This document shows, piece by piece, positions 10,200-23,499 of a stretch of 64,000 nucleotides of DNA. Every line of letters begins with the position of its first letter. Positions within the stretch are counted from its first letter, which is position 1. Origin of the DNA: Marisa cornuarietis (Eukaryota; Mollusca; Gastropoda; Architaenioglossa; Ampullariidae). The stretch is from NCBI GenBank assembly GCA_004794655.1, contig SMMW01000046.1:2640001-2704000 (forward strand), read 5' to 3'. Below the pieces are notes generated by a model. That model saw nothing but the letters and a program-made list of their open reading frames with translations. It had not been told where the DNA came from and did no database searches. The position numbers were made by a program, and so were the translations under genes.

Positions 10200-11189
10200 C
10201 TAAAATTCATTAAGGTGGCAGAAAATTTTCACAACTTCACATCTGTATTTACTTCCAGTCAGACAGTACACATAGAAATTAATAGCGTAACTAGTTACGA
10301 AAAGAAGACCAGTAATTGCGATCAACAACTCATTAATTGCGGTCATCTCGTAGTTATTCTCTCCTGGAGAAAACCTTTTCACATAAATAATGACAATGGA
10401 TATGGGAAGAGTTAGCACAAAAAATGTAACAGATGTTGCAATGAGCACTAAAGTCAACCAAGAAGACTGCTTGTGGCGAGTACAATATTGGGAGGGGTGT
10501 CCTAAGGACAATTTTTGTTTTGTTTCCTTCAGAGACTTGCTCAGTTTCCCAATCAGTACACAGTTGGCCGCCAGCAGAAGAGAGAAAGGTATTAGTGAGG
10601 AGACACCTGTAGACATCCAACCATACGTGTCTCGAAAAAACATTTCATACTCTTTACTGACAAAACTAAAAAAGCAATCGGTTGTACCGTTTTCTGTGTT
10701 GTTATGAAGAGTGTGTCCATACAAAATGTGAGAATTCAATACAATAAAAAATGCAAAGATGGCGCTCACCGTTACTCGTGCAAAATGTTTGTTACAATAA
10801 AGATTGACTTTCAGAGGAAAAAGAATTGCCGCTGTTCTTTGCAAAGTCATAGTCACCAGAATCATTGGCGAGGTATGGCCGGTCAAATAACTCAAAAACA
10901 CTCGAAGTTTACATAACACATCGAAATTCAAGAACACATTGAAAGCCCCTAGGAACCAGAACAAGGGATCACACCACAAGGCGATGAGGTCGGAGACGGC
11001 CAGACAGCTGAAGTACAAGGACAGACTGGCCACCGAGGTATCTTTTAACCTGTTCTGGATTATCAAGACCATGATGTTTCCGAAAGTCCCAGGAATGACC
11101 GTGGCCGGAATTCCTATTCTTAAGATCAGATGAGAGATTTCAGAAAGACTTGTATACCTCGTCATGTATTCAGACGAGTTTACTGCCAT
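10200..11189 (-). CDS. Rhodopsin-like (class A) GPCR, receptor copy 2
   Basis: An intronless 329-residue receptor and the closest paralog of copy 1; the two align without gaps for about 270 residues. The N-tail has an NSS sequon at residues 4-6. C93 (TM3) and C172 (EL2) are present, EL2 carries NNT and NGT sequons, and the TM3 end is Q117-R118. TM6 contains FVLTLPISI and TM7 contains AINFYVYC. The C-tail stops shortly after KIFC, some 15 residues before copy 1 ends, so cytoplasmic signalling or trafficking motifs differ between the pair. The start at 11189 is supported by alignment with copy 1. Role as for the family: membrane receptor with unknown ligand, recently duplicated. Confidence 0.9.
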   Translation of the reverse strand: MAVNSSEYMTRYTSLSEISHLILRIGIPATVIPGTFGNIMVLIIQNRLKDTSVASLSLYFSCLAVSDLIALWCDPLFWFLGAFNVFLNFDVLCKLRVFLSYLTGHTSPMILVTMTLQRTAAILFPLKVNLYCNKHFARVTVSAIFAFFIVLNSHILYGHTLHNNTENGTTDCFFSFVSKEYEMFFRDTYGWMSTGVSSLIPFSLLLAANCVLIGKLSKSLKETKQKLSLGHPSQYCTRHKQSSWLTLVLIATSVTFFVLTLPISIVIIYVKRFSPGENNYEMTAINELLIAITGLLFVTSYAINFYVYCLTGSKYRCEVVKIFCHLNEF

Positions 11190-12000
11190 TGTTTAGTAAC
11201 TTAGGTTAATGTTTGGTCTTCGCACATGAAAGGATTTAAAGTATCTTCAAACTTTGGCAATCAAAGAACTTGTTTAAACGTAAAACAAAGAAGCCGAATG
11301 TGTCCTGAAAGTTTTCAAAATGTGTTTCACTTGGTGATGTCTGACTTGCAGATAATAAAATCTATTGTAAGATGACGAACAAAGAACCATCGGTCTCCTG
11401 TAAAGCTTTAGAAATATACTGTTCTGCACAAATAATCCTTCTGTAAAAAAAATACCTCTATTGACTAACTCGTGTCCTCTTATGGGATTCGTTATTTTTA
11501 AGATGAGTAATAGCTTTGAAAAAAAACAGTTTTTAAAACGCTCTTGTGATATATTTCAACAAACGTAATCAACCTCCGTGGAAAACGTAGACATAATACG
11601 AATACAATTACAGGTTTAATATTTTTCTTAATCATCTTCATTATCTGTACAAGAGATAAAATGCCGTAATTTTTCTGATTCCTAATTTTCCGCCCTTAAC
11701 GTAAAAAAGGACATTTGTATATTTAATATATGCTTAAGTGTAGACGTCTGTATGTAAAATAAATACATACCCGAGAAGACATTAAAAAAATTCGCTTACG
11801 TCTTTTAACATTTTGTTGAAAATACAAAAATAATTGTCATTTTAGTCCGTCTTCGTTTTTTCCGTCGCAGAAAGCTAACGATCGCCTACTCATACTGGTA
11901 CTTCTTGTGCAGGTCGTTTTTTTTAAAGTCTGCAGAATAATTTTAAGGACACATGAACTATTACCGTTTTCTCATTTGGTTCTCGCATATCTGAGCAAAT
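11190..12000 (-). promoter_or_regulatory. Upstream flank of receptor copy 2, shared with copy 1
   Basis: This is the counterpart of 1511-2300. Matching stretches run from the start codon region to about TTTTAAGGACACATG near 11940. Sequence kept between the two flanks is the best candidate for a shared control region. The alignment was done by eye, so its limits are approximate. Confidence 0.4.
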
Positions 12001-12308
12001 GTGTTCTGAAGATTGTCGTGACCTGTCAACAAGGTTGTGCTGAACATTGTCTTGACCTGTGGGCCATTTTTCCTGTCCTTACTGCCGCTCCTAATTAAGC
12101 TGACCGATTTGGACGAACATTTGATCAACTTCTTAAATGGCATAAAACTTTGCTAAGGTTCAAAAACATTCGTGTATATTTGTTTCGCTAAGAACGATCT
12201 TTCCATCGTTCTCTTCGTTGAAAATTTAAATCGTTCACACATTCATCGACATGGAGATCGGGAGCGACTGTCTTGTTTGAGTTAGTACACTCTTAAAATA
12301 CACTCATA

Positions 12309-13445
<1,137 letters not shown>

Positions 13446-13530
13446 TAAGGGACTAATAATAATAATGATGTGAGCTTTTATAGCGCAGTATCCCAGCCAA
13501 AGCCAGGAACTACATTCATTACAAACACAA
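13446..13530 (-). mobile_element. LINE 3'-end remnant, minus strand
   Basis: It reads ACTAATAATAATAATGATG followed by GAGCTTTTATAGCGCAGTA. Reversed, this is a GCGCTATAAAA end with an ATT tail, like the fragment at 4560-4682. Confidence 0.45.
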
Positions 13531-14741
13531 AAACACAATACAGAAAAACTTTCTAAGGTTTTGTAAAGTTAATGCGAATGCCAGTCGTTCTTCTGTCGGA
13601 TGACATTCATAGACCAAGATGTCAATGAGACAGATGTACAGTCATCGGACTGAAGCAGAGTACATCAATAATCAAACAAGTAGAGCGTCGGGAGAACATC
13701 AGATGATCTTTGACTATTGGGGTGAAAATTGTGTTCCAGTGATTGTGTAAAGCTCAGCTAGAAAACAGTTTACTCAATCTGAAAAAGTTTTGGAAAATCA
13801 TACAGTCACTGAAGAAGAAACCAGAGATTCCCAACTTAATATCTGAGGTAGAGTGGTATGAACATTTTCAAAAAATCTTTTACTCGATAAAGCCATGCCA
13901 GTTTTTTGCTGTAATATCTGCCACTCAATGAAAAGCTTCATTACTATATAAACTGTTTTAACATTGTTTTGAGTCAAATGTATAAGTAATTTTCTCATAT
14001 CATGCTTTGTTGTGAACAGTGTCTTACAGCTGGCAGCTGTAGCTGAAACTTGCTTGGGCATAACTGAGATTACATACTTTTATTATTATATTTTGTAACA
14101 GTTTCAAACAGAATAAATATGCATTATCAGTTATACAGTGATAAAAAAGTCTTAAAGTAACAAAATAATGGGTTTTAAAAAATATTTTTCATTGATGTTA
14201 AACAATTTCATAATAAATACATATTTTTGGACAATGTAGCTGACAGCTAAAGAAAACGTGGATTGTATGACTTCAGCAGATGTGAAAGTTTTGTTAATTA
14301 TATATATATATATATATGTATGTGTGTACAGTTATATTAGTGCTAAGTATCATGCATTGAAAATGCAAAATTAAGTTTCCAAGTTTGTATATAAAGATTG
14401 TGATTATATTTATCACTCAAATTAGTATGACGAGCTTAGTATTACAGCTTTATAATGAAGACAGAGTATGACATTATTTTGAAACGTAGAGAATACATGT
14501 TCACATTTCATATTTGATACTTTGCTTGCTGTGTCTTCATGTAATATGTGTATGTGTGCGGGCAGCATCAAGTCTCTTTATATGTGCTAAATGCATGGGT
14601 TTTTTAATCACAGCCAAGCTACATTCAAAACCTATACTTGGCAGAAAGTTCGCATACACGATCATGACCATGTTCGTGTTGCAGCAGACGAGATATATAT
14701 ATATATATACTGTTTTGAAGACTGCAGTGGGGTGAAGGGGA
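13531..14741. other. AT-rich intergenic DNA with (TA)n runs
   Basis: Short TA runs lie at about 14299-14317 and 14694-14709. No gene-like sequence is seen. Confidence 0.45.
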
Positions 14742-14890
14742 ATTGGTATTTTACACCGAGGCAGCAGCTAAGGTTACGTCACGGCAAGGCAGATGCCTTG
14801 TGCAGAGAAAGAACAGCGTGCCCGAGACGAGAGCTGAACCCAGGACAGCAAACCTTTACAGACGCTTACCGTTGTGCCACCTTGAAGGCT
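14742..14890 (-). mobile_element. SINE family 2 copy, minus strand
   Basis: It matches the intact copy at 27336-27522 in reverse: TTTTACACCGAG at the tail side, AGAGAAAGAACAGCGTGCCC in the body, and CTGAACCCAGGACAG covering the box B region. It is diverged and carries several substitutions. Confidence 0.7.
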
Positions 14891-17316
14891 ACAGCATCAT
14901 AACTTTAAATCATAAATGGAACCTTCGACAACACGCTTCTTCACATTATATGCATGTAACATTTTGGGTGAAGAGTGCACTTATAAATGGATGCGAGCAT
15001 GAATGTACATCTACAGGTAGATACGCTCGCGGCACTCTTCTTCCTTTTCCACACAAAAAGAGCCGGCCAACGATTCAACATTTAATGTTCCAAAAGAAAA
15101 GTATAAATGAGATGATAAAAAAAATAGAGAATTGTCTAGAACTAATAAAAATGACTAATACTGAAGGTTAGGGTACCCTTTTCCCTGGCAAATGTCACCT
15201 GTCTGTTTCGTCGTTTCGCTGGTCAAGTATCTCCAAGGTAGGTGGACAGCCCGCGAACAGGTAACACCTGGGTTGCTGACCGGCGGACAGTATCCAAGTC
15301 AAGTGTAAGATTGTACGGAAAAGTCCATCCACATACTCAAATCACAATATATAGATCCTCACGGAACACCGGAGTATATCCCAGCCTGAAAAATCAGTCT
15401 TGCTGGAGAAGTCCCAAGCGGATTGTAGTCAACAAATGCCGTCTCTGCGTCTTTCAGTTTTTGCTGGAAGGATATCAGCTGGATCTGGAACTCAGATTAG
15501 CAGTGCTTACACCCCAGTGTGAGCAGGTTTCCAATGTCTACCCTTCGGCAGAGAGAGAAAGAGATGTCAGCGTCCGTTACAAACGTCTGCTGGTGGTGTG
15601 CAGGTCAGTCTTCACTGACAGATCGCCGCTGAATGCCCGGGGAAACGTTATGCCCGCCATCTTAATTCCAATCGCATGCTTAACTGCTCGGTCACTAAGG
15701 CGATCGCCTAGCGACACTAGCTATAGCTACGTGGGATCCACGTTGATCACATACCTTAATTTACTTTGTGGTGTAATCGGCGTGGATTCTCATCGGAATT
15801 AGACTGTGTCGGGTACAGCTACACCACACCATGTCCACTTACTCCAAAAATTAATCTGTTTTAACTAGGAATTCTCGCGTTCTTTATTGCGTCATGGTGT
15901 GATGTAATATGCAGGTTTGCGTCACACGGTCACGTGGCTGTTCAGGAACGTGCCGCTGTTCCACCCAAGCTTTTGAACAATTAATAATAATAATAATAAA
16001 TGAGTTTGAGCCGCGAAACGTGACAATGCAAACTAATTTTAAACAATGAATGTGACTAACCGGAAACTTCGTACACACCAGCCTTGTTCTATAACTTAAC
16101 TGAAAAAAATCGTCTGCACGCAGTCCAGTAATACACGTTCGTGCTAAGACACTACGAAGACGACGCTTTTTGCCTGTACCGGAAGCGAGTAGTGATTTGC
16201 AATGACGGCTGTAGGTCTTTGCGGGGAGTGCGCAGTCTGTCGTCATCGCGGATTAGAGTTTGTCTTCTTTTGCGAAAGAGTCCGCAAACATGGCGACCTT
16301 CTAGCGTTGTGTTTTAGACGCGATTGTAAGGAAGCGATCTTTTAGCAACCTGGGGTTAGTTGCACATGTTTCTAAACCTTAAAACTATTTTAAAGAAGGA
16401 AATCTAAAAACTGTTTATTCTTCAAAAATTCGAAGACGCTCTGCACAAAACACGCGCTGACGGAAACGAAAATCTGGTTTAAAAAGCGTTTTCTTATTTT
16501 TAAAAAGTTCTAAAATGTGTTGTTTGCCTTTCTAAAAAGAGGTAAAGCCTTAAAGTATTTAAAATTAGACATGTGTCATACAACTGGCCCCTGAACTTCT
16601 GATCAACCATGACTCAGAATGTCATTATCCATCAATTAAGCCCAAATTACTATTTGACTTGCTTTTCCCTAGTGTCATTCTTTGATAGTTTGTATCTACA
16701 AACAACTGCACGGATTTGGGACAAGTATTATATAACTATCGAAATGTATAGTGCCTTCTTTACCCTTGGAAAGTGACCAAACACTACTACAATCACTCAT
16801 GCAATCTCTTTACCATTTGCTTCCTCTCTTGCCGAAGTATACGCTTACCATTCTAATATATTACCGTGGATGCGAATAGCATGGCCTCAAGTCGTACGAT
16901 GGATGAACATTATCGTTAATAGTAGAAATATTTGGCGCGAATATTAATGCTGAAATAGGTAAAGAAAGTAAATTATTGTAAGCATTAACACCCTGTAATT
17001 AGGACACAGATCGCAGGTAAATGGTACTGACCTGACTTAAATACATAAGCTTAAAGATGAGTCTTACCAGTGTTACAACCCTCACCAACATCAATCTCTA
17101 CCACCGCTGCTGAGGCGTCAATACTAACAGTAAACAATACTTAGTACTACAACAATATTTTAGTGAAAAGGCAAATAAAATCCACGAAACTACTGTGAAA
17201 AAAATTATACGAAAGCAAAAAAGACAATATTGTCATTCATTTTCAACACCAAATGAGTGGTTGCTGTTGGCTTCTGTCAGTTATTAATTAAAGTCGTTAC
17301 TTCAGGTCCCACTATG
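14891..17316. other. Intergenic DNA with one unassigned open frame
   Basis: A 186-codon plus-strand frame (15242-15802) and a 120-codon minus-strand frame (15884-16246) are open, but neither shows domains, a signal peptide or credible splice sites. A short AAT-repeat at 15982-16000 may be a transposon tail. Nothing else is supported. Confidence 0.4.
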
Positions 17317-18321
17317 CTATGTCATGTCGCTGTCAAACTTGACATCTTTCTGGCGGCAGAAAATCTTCACAGCTTGACATCTGTATTTACTTCTAGTCAG
17401 ACAGTACACATAGAAATTAATGGCGCTGTTACCATAGTAAAGAATACAATTTGTTGCGAGCAGTAATTCATTGACTGCAATAGTTTCGCCATCATCATCT
17501 CCTTCTAGCGAAAAACCTTTCTCATAAATCCCGAAAATAGACAAAGGAAGAGTTAACACAATGAATGTAGCAGATGTCGTGATGAGTGTTAACGTCAACC
17601 ACAAAGACTGCTTTTGACGAGAATGGAATTGGGAGGAGTGACCCAGTGACATGGTTTGTTTAGTTTCCTTCAGAGAACTGCTGACTTTCCAGATCAAAAC
17701 AGTGTTGGCTACTACCAGGAGACAGAAAGGTATAAGCGATGAAGCACCTGTAGATATCCAACCATACGTGTCTCTAAAAAAATCGTATTCTTTACTTACA
17801 AAACTAAAAAAGCATACTGCTGTTTTGTTTGCGCTGTTATTAGGAAGTGTGTGCCCGTATAAAATGTGAGAATTCAATAAAATAAAAAATACAAAGATTG
17901 CGCTCACTATTGCACGTCCAAAGGTTTTGTTACAATAAAGACTGACTTTCAGAGGGAAAAGAATGGATGCTGCTCTTTGAAAAGTCATGGTCACCAGAAT
18001 CATTGGTGATGTGTGTCCAGTTAAGTAACCCAGAAACACCCGCATCTTACATAACTCGTCGAAGTTCAATAACACATGGAAGGCACGAAGGAACCAGAAG
18101 AGCGGATCACACCACAAGGCAACAAGGTCCGAGACGGCCAGACAACTGAAGTACAAGGACAGACTAGAATCTGAGGTAGATGTTAACCTGTGCTGGATCA
18201 CCAAAATCATTAGGTTTCCGAAAGTTCCAGAAATGACCGTGATGGGAACTCCAATTTTCCAGATCAGGTCTGAGGCTTCATGGAGACTCGTGTAATTCCC
18301 GACAGTTTCAGAAGTATCCAT
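17317..18321 (-). CDS. Rhodopsin-like (class A) GPCR, receptor copy 3
   Basis: An intronless 334-residue receptor close to copies 1 and 2. The N-tail has an NYT sequon at residues 9-11. TM1 carries SGTFGN, TM2 LAVSDL followed by WCDP, TM3 C91, the TM3 end Q115-R116, EL2 C170 preceded by an NKT sequon, TM6 P259 in T-L-P, and TM7 N302 in INFYVYC. A cluster of acidic residues (GDDDGE, 274-279) marks the third extracellular loop. EL2 is one residue shorter than in copies 1-2 (KEYDFF rather than KEYEMFF). A surface receptor with unknown ligand; it groups with copies 1-2 by eye. Confidence 0.9.
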   Translation of the reverse strand: MDTSETVGNYTSLHEASDLIWKIGVPITVISGTFGNLMILVIQHRLTSTSDSSLSLYFSCLAVSDLVALWCDPLFWFLRAFHVLLNFDELCKMRVFLGYLTGHTSPMILVTMTFQRAASILFPLKVSLYCNKTFGRAIVSAIFVFFILLNSHILYGHTLPNNSANKTAVCFFSFVSKEYDFFRDTYGWISTGASSLIPFCLLVVANTVLIWKVSSSLKETKQTMSLGHSSQFHSRQKQSLWLTLTLITTSATFIVLTLPLSIFGIYEKGFSLEGDDDGETIAVNELLLATNCILYYGNSAINFYVYCLTRSKYRCQAVKIFCRQKDVKFDSDMT

Positions 18322-18884
18322 AATAAGTGTAAAAGAGCGCCTTTGCTAGATTTTTCCATGCGAAGAAATTTAAAAGAGTTTTGTTATCTCCGGCACTCAA
18401 GGTGTATAGTTTTTATGCGAAACAAACTACTTGAATAGCTTTATTTAATTCTTCGTTCTTTTCCAAATTGCTAAACCTGAAACTTTCCATTTTGCAGCTC
18501 AAACCTAACCTCACACGGAAAAGAAATTTATAAGCAAAAACCATTTGTGTCTTGTTTCAGAACCCTCCGAAAATACTGTATCGTCAAATATATTCCTGCT
18601 TTAAACTTTATTTACGTTTTTCGACTGCACACCTATTATATTGACATTTTAAAAATATATTTACATAAAAGGACTAAAAACTAACTGTACTTATATTTGT
18701 GTATTTGTGTCTGTTTTAAAGCATTTTAATCTTCTATTTTTGCATCACCAGACATCAACACTTGAAGTGATTTAGCTTTTGAATTGCAAACTAGGAATAA
18801 TTTTGTAAAAATATTTTAGTCCTATGAAAACAATTACACACATATGCAAAAATATATACAGACCATGGAACACAATAGAGAGAG

Positions 18885-18943
<59 letters not shown>

Positions 18944-19061
18944 GTGTATTGAACTGTATATTGTACATTTTATTTTTCCGTTTGCTAGAATTATTGATCT
19001 ATAAATATAATTATATTTCTTGTGCAGGTATATATTTTGAAAACTGTGTTTGTCTCCAGTT
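18322..19061. repeat. Upstream flank of copy 3 with (TG)n at 18887-18942
   Basis: A TG microsatellite follows an AG run. The first 100 bases beyond the receptor start have a GCGAAGAAATTTAAAAG stretch weakly like the flanks of copies 1 and 2. No promoter element is assigned. Confidence 0.5.
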
Positions 19062-19150
19062 AGTTAGTTAGTTGTTGTTTTATGCCAAGTCAGCAACTAT
19101 GGCTATCTCATGGCAAAAACAATGTACATGACTATTCAAAGGTTGATATA
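19062..19150 (-). mobile_element. SINE family 3 (short) copy
   Basis: It matches 20926-21009: GTTTTATGCCAAGTCAGCAA, then GGCAAAAACAATGTACATGA and CTATTCAAAGGTT. Reversed, it ends in AAAACAACAACTAACTAACT, a simple tail. No target-site duplication is clear here. Confidence 0.6.
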
Positions 19151-19573
19151 AAGTAATTGTACAAGTCTATAGATTTCTCTTTTCTTAGTTTTACAAAATA
19201 ACAGTTTTTTAAACATATAAGTTCTATCATATCAGGTGAAAAATCTGAATGGACTTTACATATGCCAAGATTGATTTGGAAGAGTGTTTGGCAAAAAGGT
19301 CATCAAGAGTCTGTGCTATAAAATAGTTTGTCTGTGTTTGTGTGTTTGTCTCCATATGGTTTTTTTTCGTTAAGTAATTTGCTACATTCTGGTGCTTACA
19401 ATTGTCTTTATAAATTCAATAATGCAAGTGAGTTACAGAGACCCTGAATACTTACTATTTATAAGGTAAACTGTCTCATTGATCATTATGAAGCGAGTGA
19501 ACAAGTGTATTATAAATGCTAACGGATTCTGACATCTGGCCACTGAAAAGTGTCAAGAAAATTAAAAAAGCTG

Positions 19574-20345
19574 TGTTCCATTGCCCAATGGAAAATTGCA
19601 GTGTACTGACTTCCCTCGTAGCACACATCAAGTGTACAGAGGGACAAAGAGAGTCGATGGAACCTCACTGTCAACACTACTGTGGGGTCACAAGTTCACA
19701 GAGGTACTCCTCTACAGCTGAGGGACAATATACTGACACATAGTCAGGAATATTGACTTACAGTCCCCGAGACAATATGTTACAGCACAGTATATGCCTT
19801 GAAAATTTCCGTGCTTGACGTTTGTTAGCTAATGTTTTGTGCCCCTGGTCCCACCTCTCACTACTAAAGTAGACACAGTCTGAGTGGGTGGAGAAAGCAG
19901 GGTCATACTTCATTCACACAACTTGATTTCTTGCTGGTGGGGAGGGTAGAGCACTGAAAGTGAAGTAGCAAGTTAGGCTTAAAGTATAGATACTGCTTTT
20001 CCGGATAGTTTTCGTTCAACATCTCTGGTTCCAAACAAAACGTTTACTTACAGTCGTGTCTGTAACACAGCTGCTCATCAGTTCTCGATACTCGAACAAA
20101 TTGACTTTAATTAGGAGATACCATTTTTTGACCAGAATAAAGGAAACTCACGCCAGTCCTTTTCTCTTTACCCAAGTCTTCCTCGCTGTACTCAGGTTTG
20201 AAACTGTTTGGCACGATTGCCAGATCCTTGATGCTAGCGCTTCGACATCCTCACTTAGGAGGGTTCAGTTACATCCTTTAGCAACAGAACATGGGGCCCC
20301 TTGCACCGCCTATGAGCTGTGTTTTAGTCGCGAATGTAAATAAAT
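19574..20345. repeat. Dispersed repeat, modules A and B
   Basis: Module A (19574-19800) matches 35293-35515, including a long conserved stretch around GAGTCGATGGAACCTCACTG. Module B (19801-20345) matches 56491-57105, for example around CTTAAAGTATAGATACT and AGTTTTCGTTCAA. Neither module encodes a recognisable protein. They may be parts of one longer non-autonomous element or of a duplicated segment. Confidence 0.65.
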
Positions 20346-20912
20346 AAAATTTTGTTTTGCAGCCCAAAATTTTAGTATTTAGTAGTAGTATTTACATATC
20401 ATGTATTATTTAATCATTTAATACCAGCTAGTCATTTCGCTTACTTTTTTCCAGCGACCGAATGAACAAGCAGTCTCTTTCAAAATGTACTTTATTTTGC
20501 ATTATTTCTGCACAAAGTCGTAATATAGGGCAGATGGTCGGCCAGAACCAGTCTATTTTAACAATGATTTTCACGTCTGCTAAAAGGTAGAGCACGAACT
20601 GCGAGTCATATATCGTTTTGGGGAGGTAGTCGCAATACAGATGACGTTTGTATAGCGAAATACGTCCGTGCAGTTTTTTTTTTTAGGTCGTACCTAAGAG
20701 ATCGCAGTAAGGAAGATCATGAGGAGATTTTACTGGTCTTACCGTTACGCAATGATTAGAAGACTGTTTGTAAAGTTAAAGCTCCATGTCGGCTTCGTCT
20801 ATAGTGTAGGTGAAACATTCAAGTGTTGTTATTAGGTGGTAGGAGTAACAAAGAGGTTAGAGCGCTTTGTGATCCGCCGAGACTTGGGAAGATGTCCCTT
20901 ATGTAAGGTAAG

Positions 20913-21022
20913 TAGCGGCTTCTCAAGTTAGTTAATCTTTGTTTTATGCCAAGTCAGCAACTGAGGCTGTCTAATGGCAAAAACAATGTACATGACTATT
21001 CAAAGGTTATAGCGGCTTCTCA
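20913..21022 (-). mobile_element. SINE family 3 insertion with 13-bp target duplication
   Basis: The 84-bp insert (20926-21009) is flanked by perfect copies of TAGCGGCTTCTCA at 20913-20925 and 21010-21022. The insert matches 19062-19150. Read in reverse, it shares a GATATAGCC-like, GGC-TAAAACA 3' region with SINE family 2, so both may use the same LINE machinery. Confidence 0.75.
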
Positions 21023-22880
21023 CGGAAACTTCAGCATTTACAGGCAAATTGACCACTTCGAAGAACGAGAGTTAGTAGTCGTTGTGTAGGAGAAGCAAAG
21101 TCAAGGAATCTACTGACCAGGATAAGCCTGGCTGGTGAGTTGTTACCCAGGCGAGAAGACAGTAGTCGTATGTTTTGAGAAACACCATCCACCTGCTTTC
21201 ATTTTTTCACTTAACGGCAAACTCATGAATGTAACGACAGTTACATTTTCTTTTAATTATAACGCAAAGTATTGTGCGCGACTATGTAGCATCGTATGGA
21301 AAAGCAAACAATGAACGATAATAATTCATATGAACGGTTTTAAAATATAATTGTTGAGTGATTTTTTATTCATTTATTTATTGGGTTAAAGGACAACACC
21401 AGCGCTCATCAACAATTGCTGAAAATAGAGCATAAAGTATCACAAAACATATCATGACGAAGAGGCACGAGAAATATCATATTAATGTCTTTCTCTTAAT
21501 CACACCTGAATTTGTCGAGCAAACAGAAGATGAAAAGGGTAGTATTTTTTGTAAAAGCGTTTGCTTGAGCTGAATTCAAAAAGAAAAGATGCAATCCTCA
21601 GTAAAAAAAAAAAAAAAACAGATCAGGACACAATGTGTTGTTGCTGAATGTTCTTTTCGACACTCAGAAGGCGTTTGTTTTTATTTATGAAATTCTAAAG
21701 ATAATAGCTAGAAACGCCAGTGGATTAAGTTTGTTCATAGATGTGTATAAAATATATGTATATATGTGTATATACAGATCTCTGCTTTGTTCAAACGTAC
21801 CCACACTGTACTCAAGAATTTGCTTAAAACATTTCAAAATGGATTGTTATCCAGTCACTTATACAGAACAAGAAAGTCTTGGACTTTCAGTAAAACGAAG
21901 AGATCTTCCTACTGCAGTGCTTACTATACAACAGCACGAGCTGTTAAAATCAACTTCAAATGCTTAAAAAGCTTCAACAAAGATCAAGCTCCTGAGATGT
22001 AACATCGACAGTTTCTACACCGTCTGGTCTACAAGTAACATCGTGTTACAATCACATACACAACATCAACGAAATCAGTGAAAAAGAATTGAGGGTAACA
22101 AACATATTAGGAGAAACGGAAACACGTGCGAGTAGGTAAATAGTATAATTTGACTGCAGCTAAATGAGAAATAAATCAGCTATAAATATGTCTCAAATTT
22201 TTCTAATGTTATATTTTTAATAGTAAAAAAGTCATTATCAGCAGTCAGTTGTAATGCTGGAAGAAAAATGCAATGCTGGAAATTAACCATTTGAAATGTG
22301 TTACTATTTTTATTAACAATAATACGCATGGAAAAATTAACTCAAATGTTTCCACTAAGTAACAGAGAATCAATAATAATACATTGTAGACCACAATGAC
22401 CATGATTGCTGCTTATTAAATTTTGACGTGGAAAAGATTTACTTACCAGTCTGTCGAGTGAATTCAGATTAGACCTTTAATTTTTTTAAACTCCAGTCAA
22501 AGCTTATAAATAAGTTCAAATTCGTAGGGTTCTATTCCAAAATCAGCTGTTTCATTTTCTGGGCTAAAATTTGCTTCTTAAAAACAACAGCCTGAGCGAT
22601 GTCTCTTCATTTTGCTCGAAGACATGTCTAGATTCTCTGAACTGAGCCACACTCTCTGTTACAAATACTTCTTGGGCACAACAGAAGAGGATAGTAATCA
22701 GCATAGGAGAGTAATTTTCTTCTTCTTTCCTAGTGGCAGGTGAGACTGCCTATGTTTGAAGCCTTATTTCTTGAAAATTAAGTAAAATTATATACTCATG
22801 GTTTGGGAATTATTATTTTACAATGGACCTGATCATATAGAAAAATGTTGCACTAGTGTTGCCCTTTAAAGTTGCCCTAA
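21023..22880. other. AT-rich intergenic DNA, nothing recognised
   Basis: A homopolymer A run lies at 21604-21618. Short open frames near 21635-22002 have no recognisable features. Confidence 0.45.
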
Positions 22881-23080
22881 GATGATGGTTCAAAGTTAGC
22901 TAAAGACAGTATCCAGCAGCAAGAGGTCTGCCCGACACTGATGGACTCAACGCCTACTTCCAAGTAAACCGTCGCCTCTAAGTCGTCAGACTCAGTACCT
23001 CGTGTATCTGTGCAGCGGGTGTTTCCTGGGTCAAATCCCTTGCTGCTGGATGTTGTCTTAATTACCTTTGAACCATCATC
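22881..23080. mobile_element. MITE-like element with about 42-bp terminal inverted repeats
   Basis: The left end starts GATGATGGTTCAAAG and continues to CCAGCAGCAAG. The right end is its near-exact reverse complement, ending CTTTGAACCATCATC. The pair matches over about 42 bases with a few mismatches. TA dinucleotides lie close to both outer ends (off by one base), as for TA-targeting families. It has no coding capacity. Confidence 0.6.
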
Positions 23081-23447
23081 TACATCCCCATCCATCCTCA
23101 AATTTCTTAGCTGTAATCTTAAATGGGTTAACTGTTCGTTGGTCTTTTTTTCAAATGCGGGATTCAGCGTGAACACGGTAGTCAGAAGGAATCGTTCTCT
23201 CTCTCTCTCTATGTATATATATATATATAGATATGTTTTGACCTTTTCACTAAGAAACTTGAACTGATTTCTGACGATCTGCAGCATTTCGTACACTGAG
23301 GTAGCGACTTTGTGGAGTACAAAAGCTTCAGGTGTCATATGACAAAGAACTGGTTTCTAATATATTACAAAATTATATGGTAGAGTCATTTCGTTTATAC
23401 CAAAGTAACAGAGTCATGTAGCAATAATTTAAGACTATTAGCCTGTT

Positions 23448-23448
<1 letters not shown>

Positions 23449-23499
<51 letters not shown>
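23449..23499. repeat. (AATC)n microsatellite
   Basis: About a dozen tandem AATC units. Confidence 0.95.

Noticed and set aside
15242..15802. 186-codon open frame
   Set aside because: No domain, start context or splice support, and composition like its surroundings; chance is more likely.
22877..23338. 153-codon minus-strand frame
   Set aside because: It overlaps the MITE-like hairpin and TA/TC microsatellites.
23449..23499. Regular short repeats that might suggest a CRISPR-like array
   Set aside because: Simple tetranucleotide microsatellite without spacers, in a eukaryotic context.
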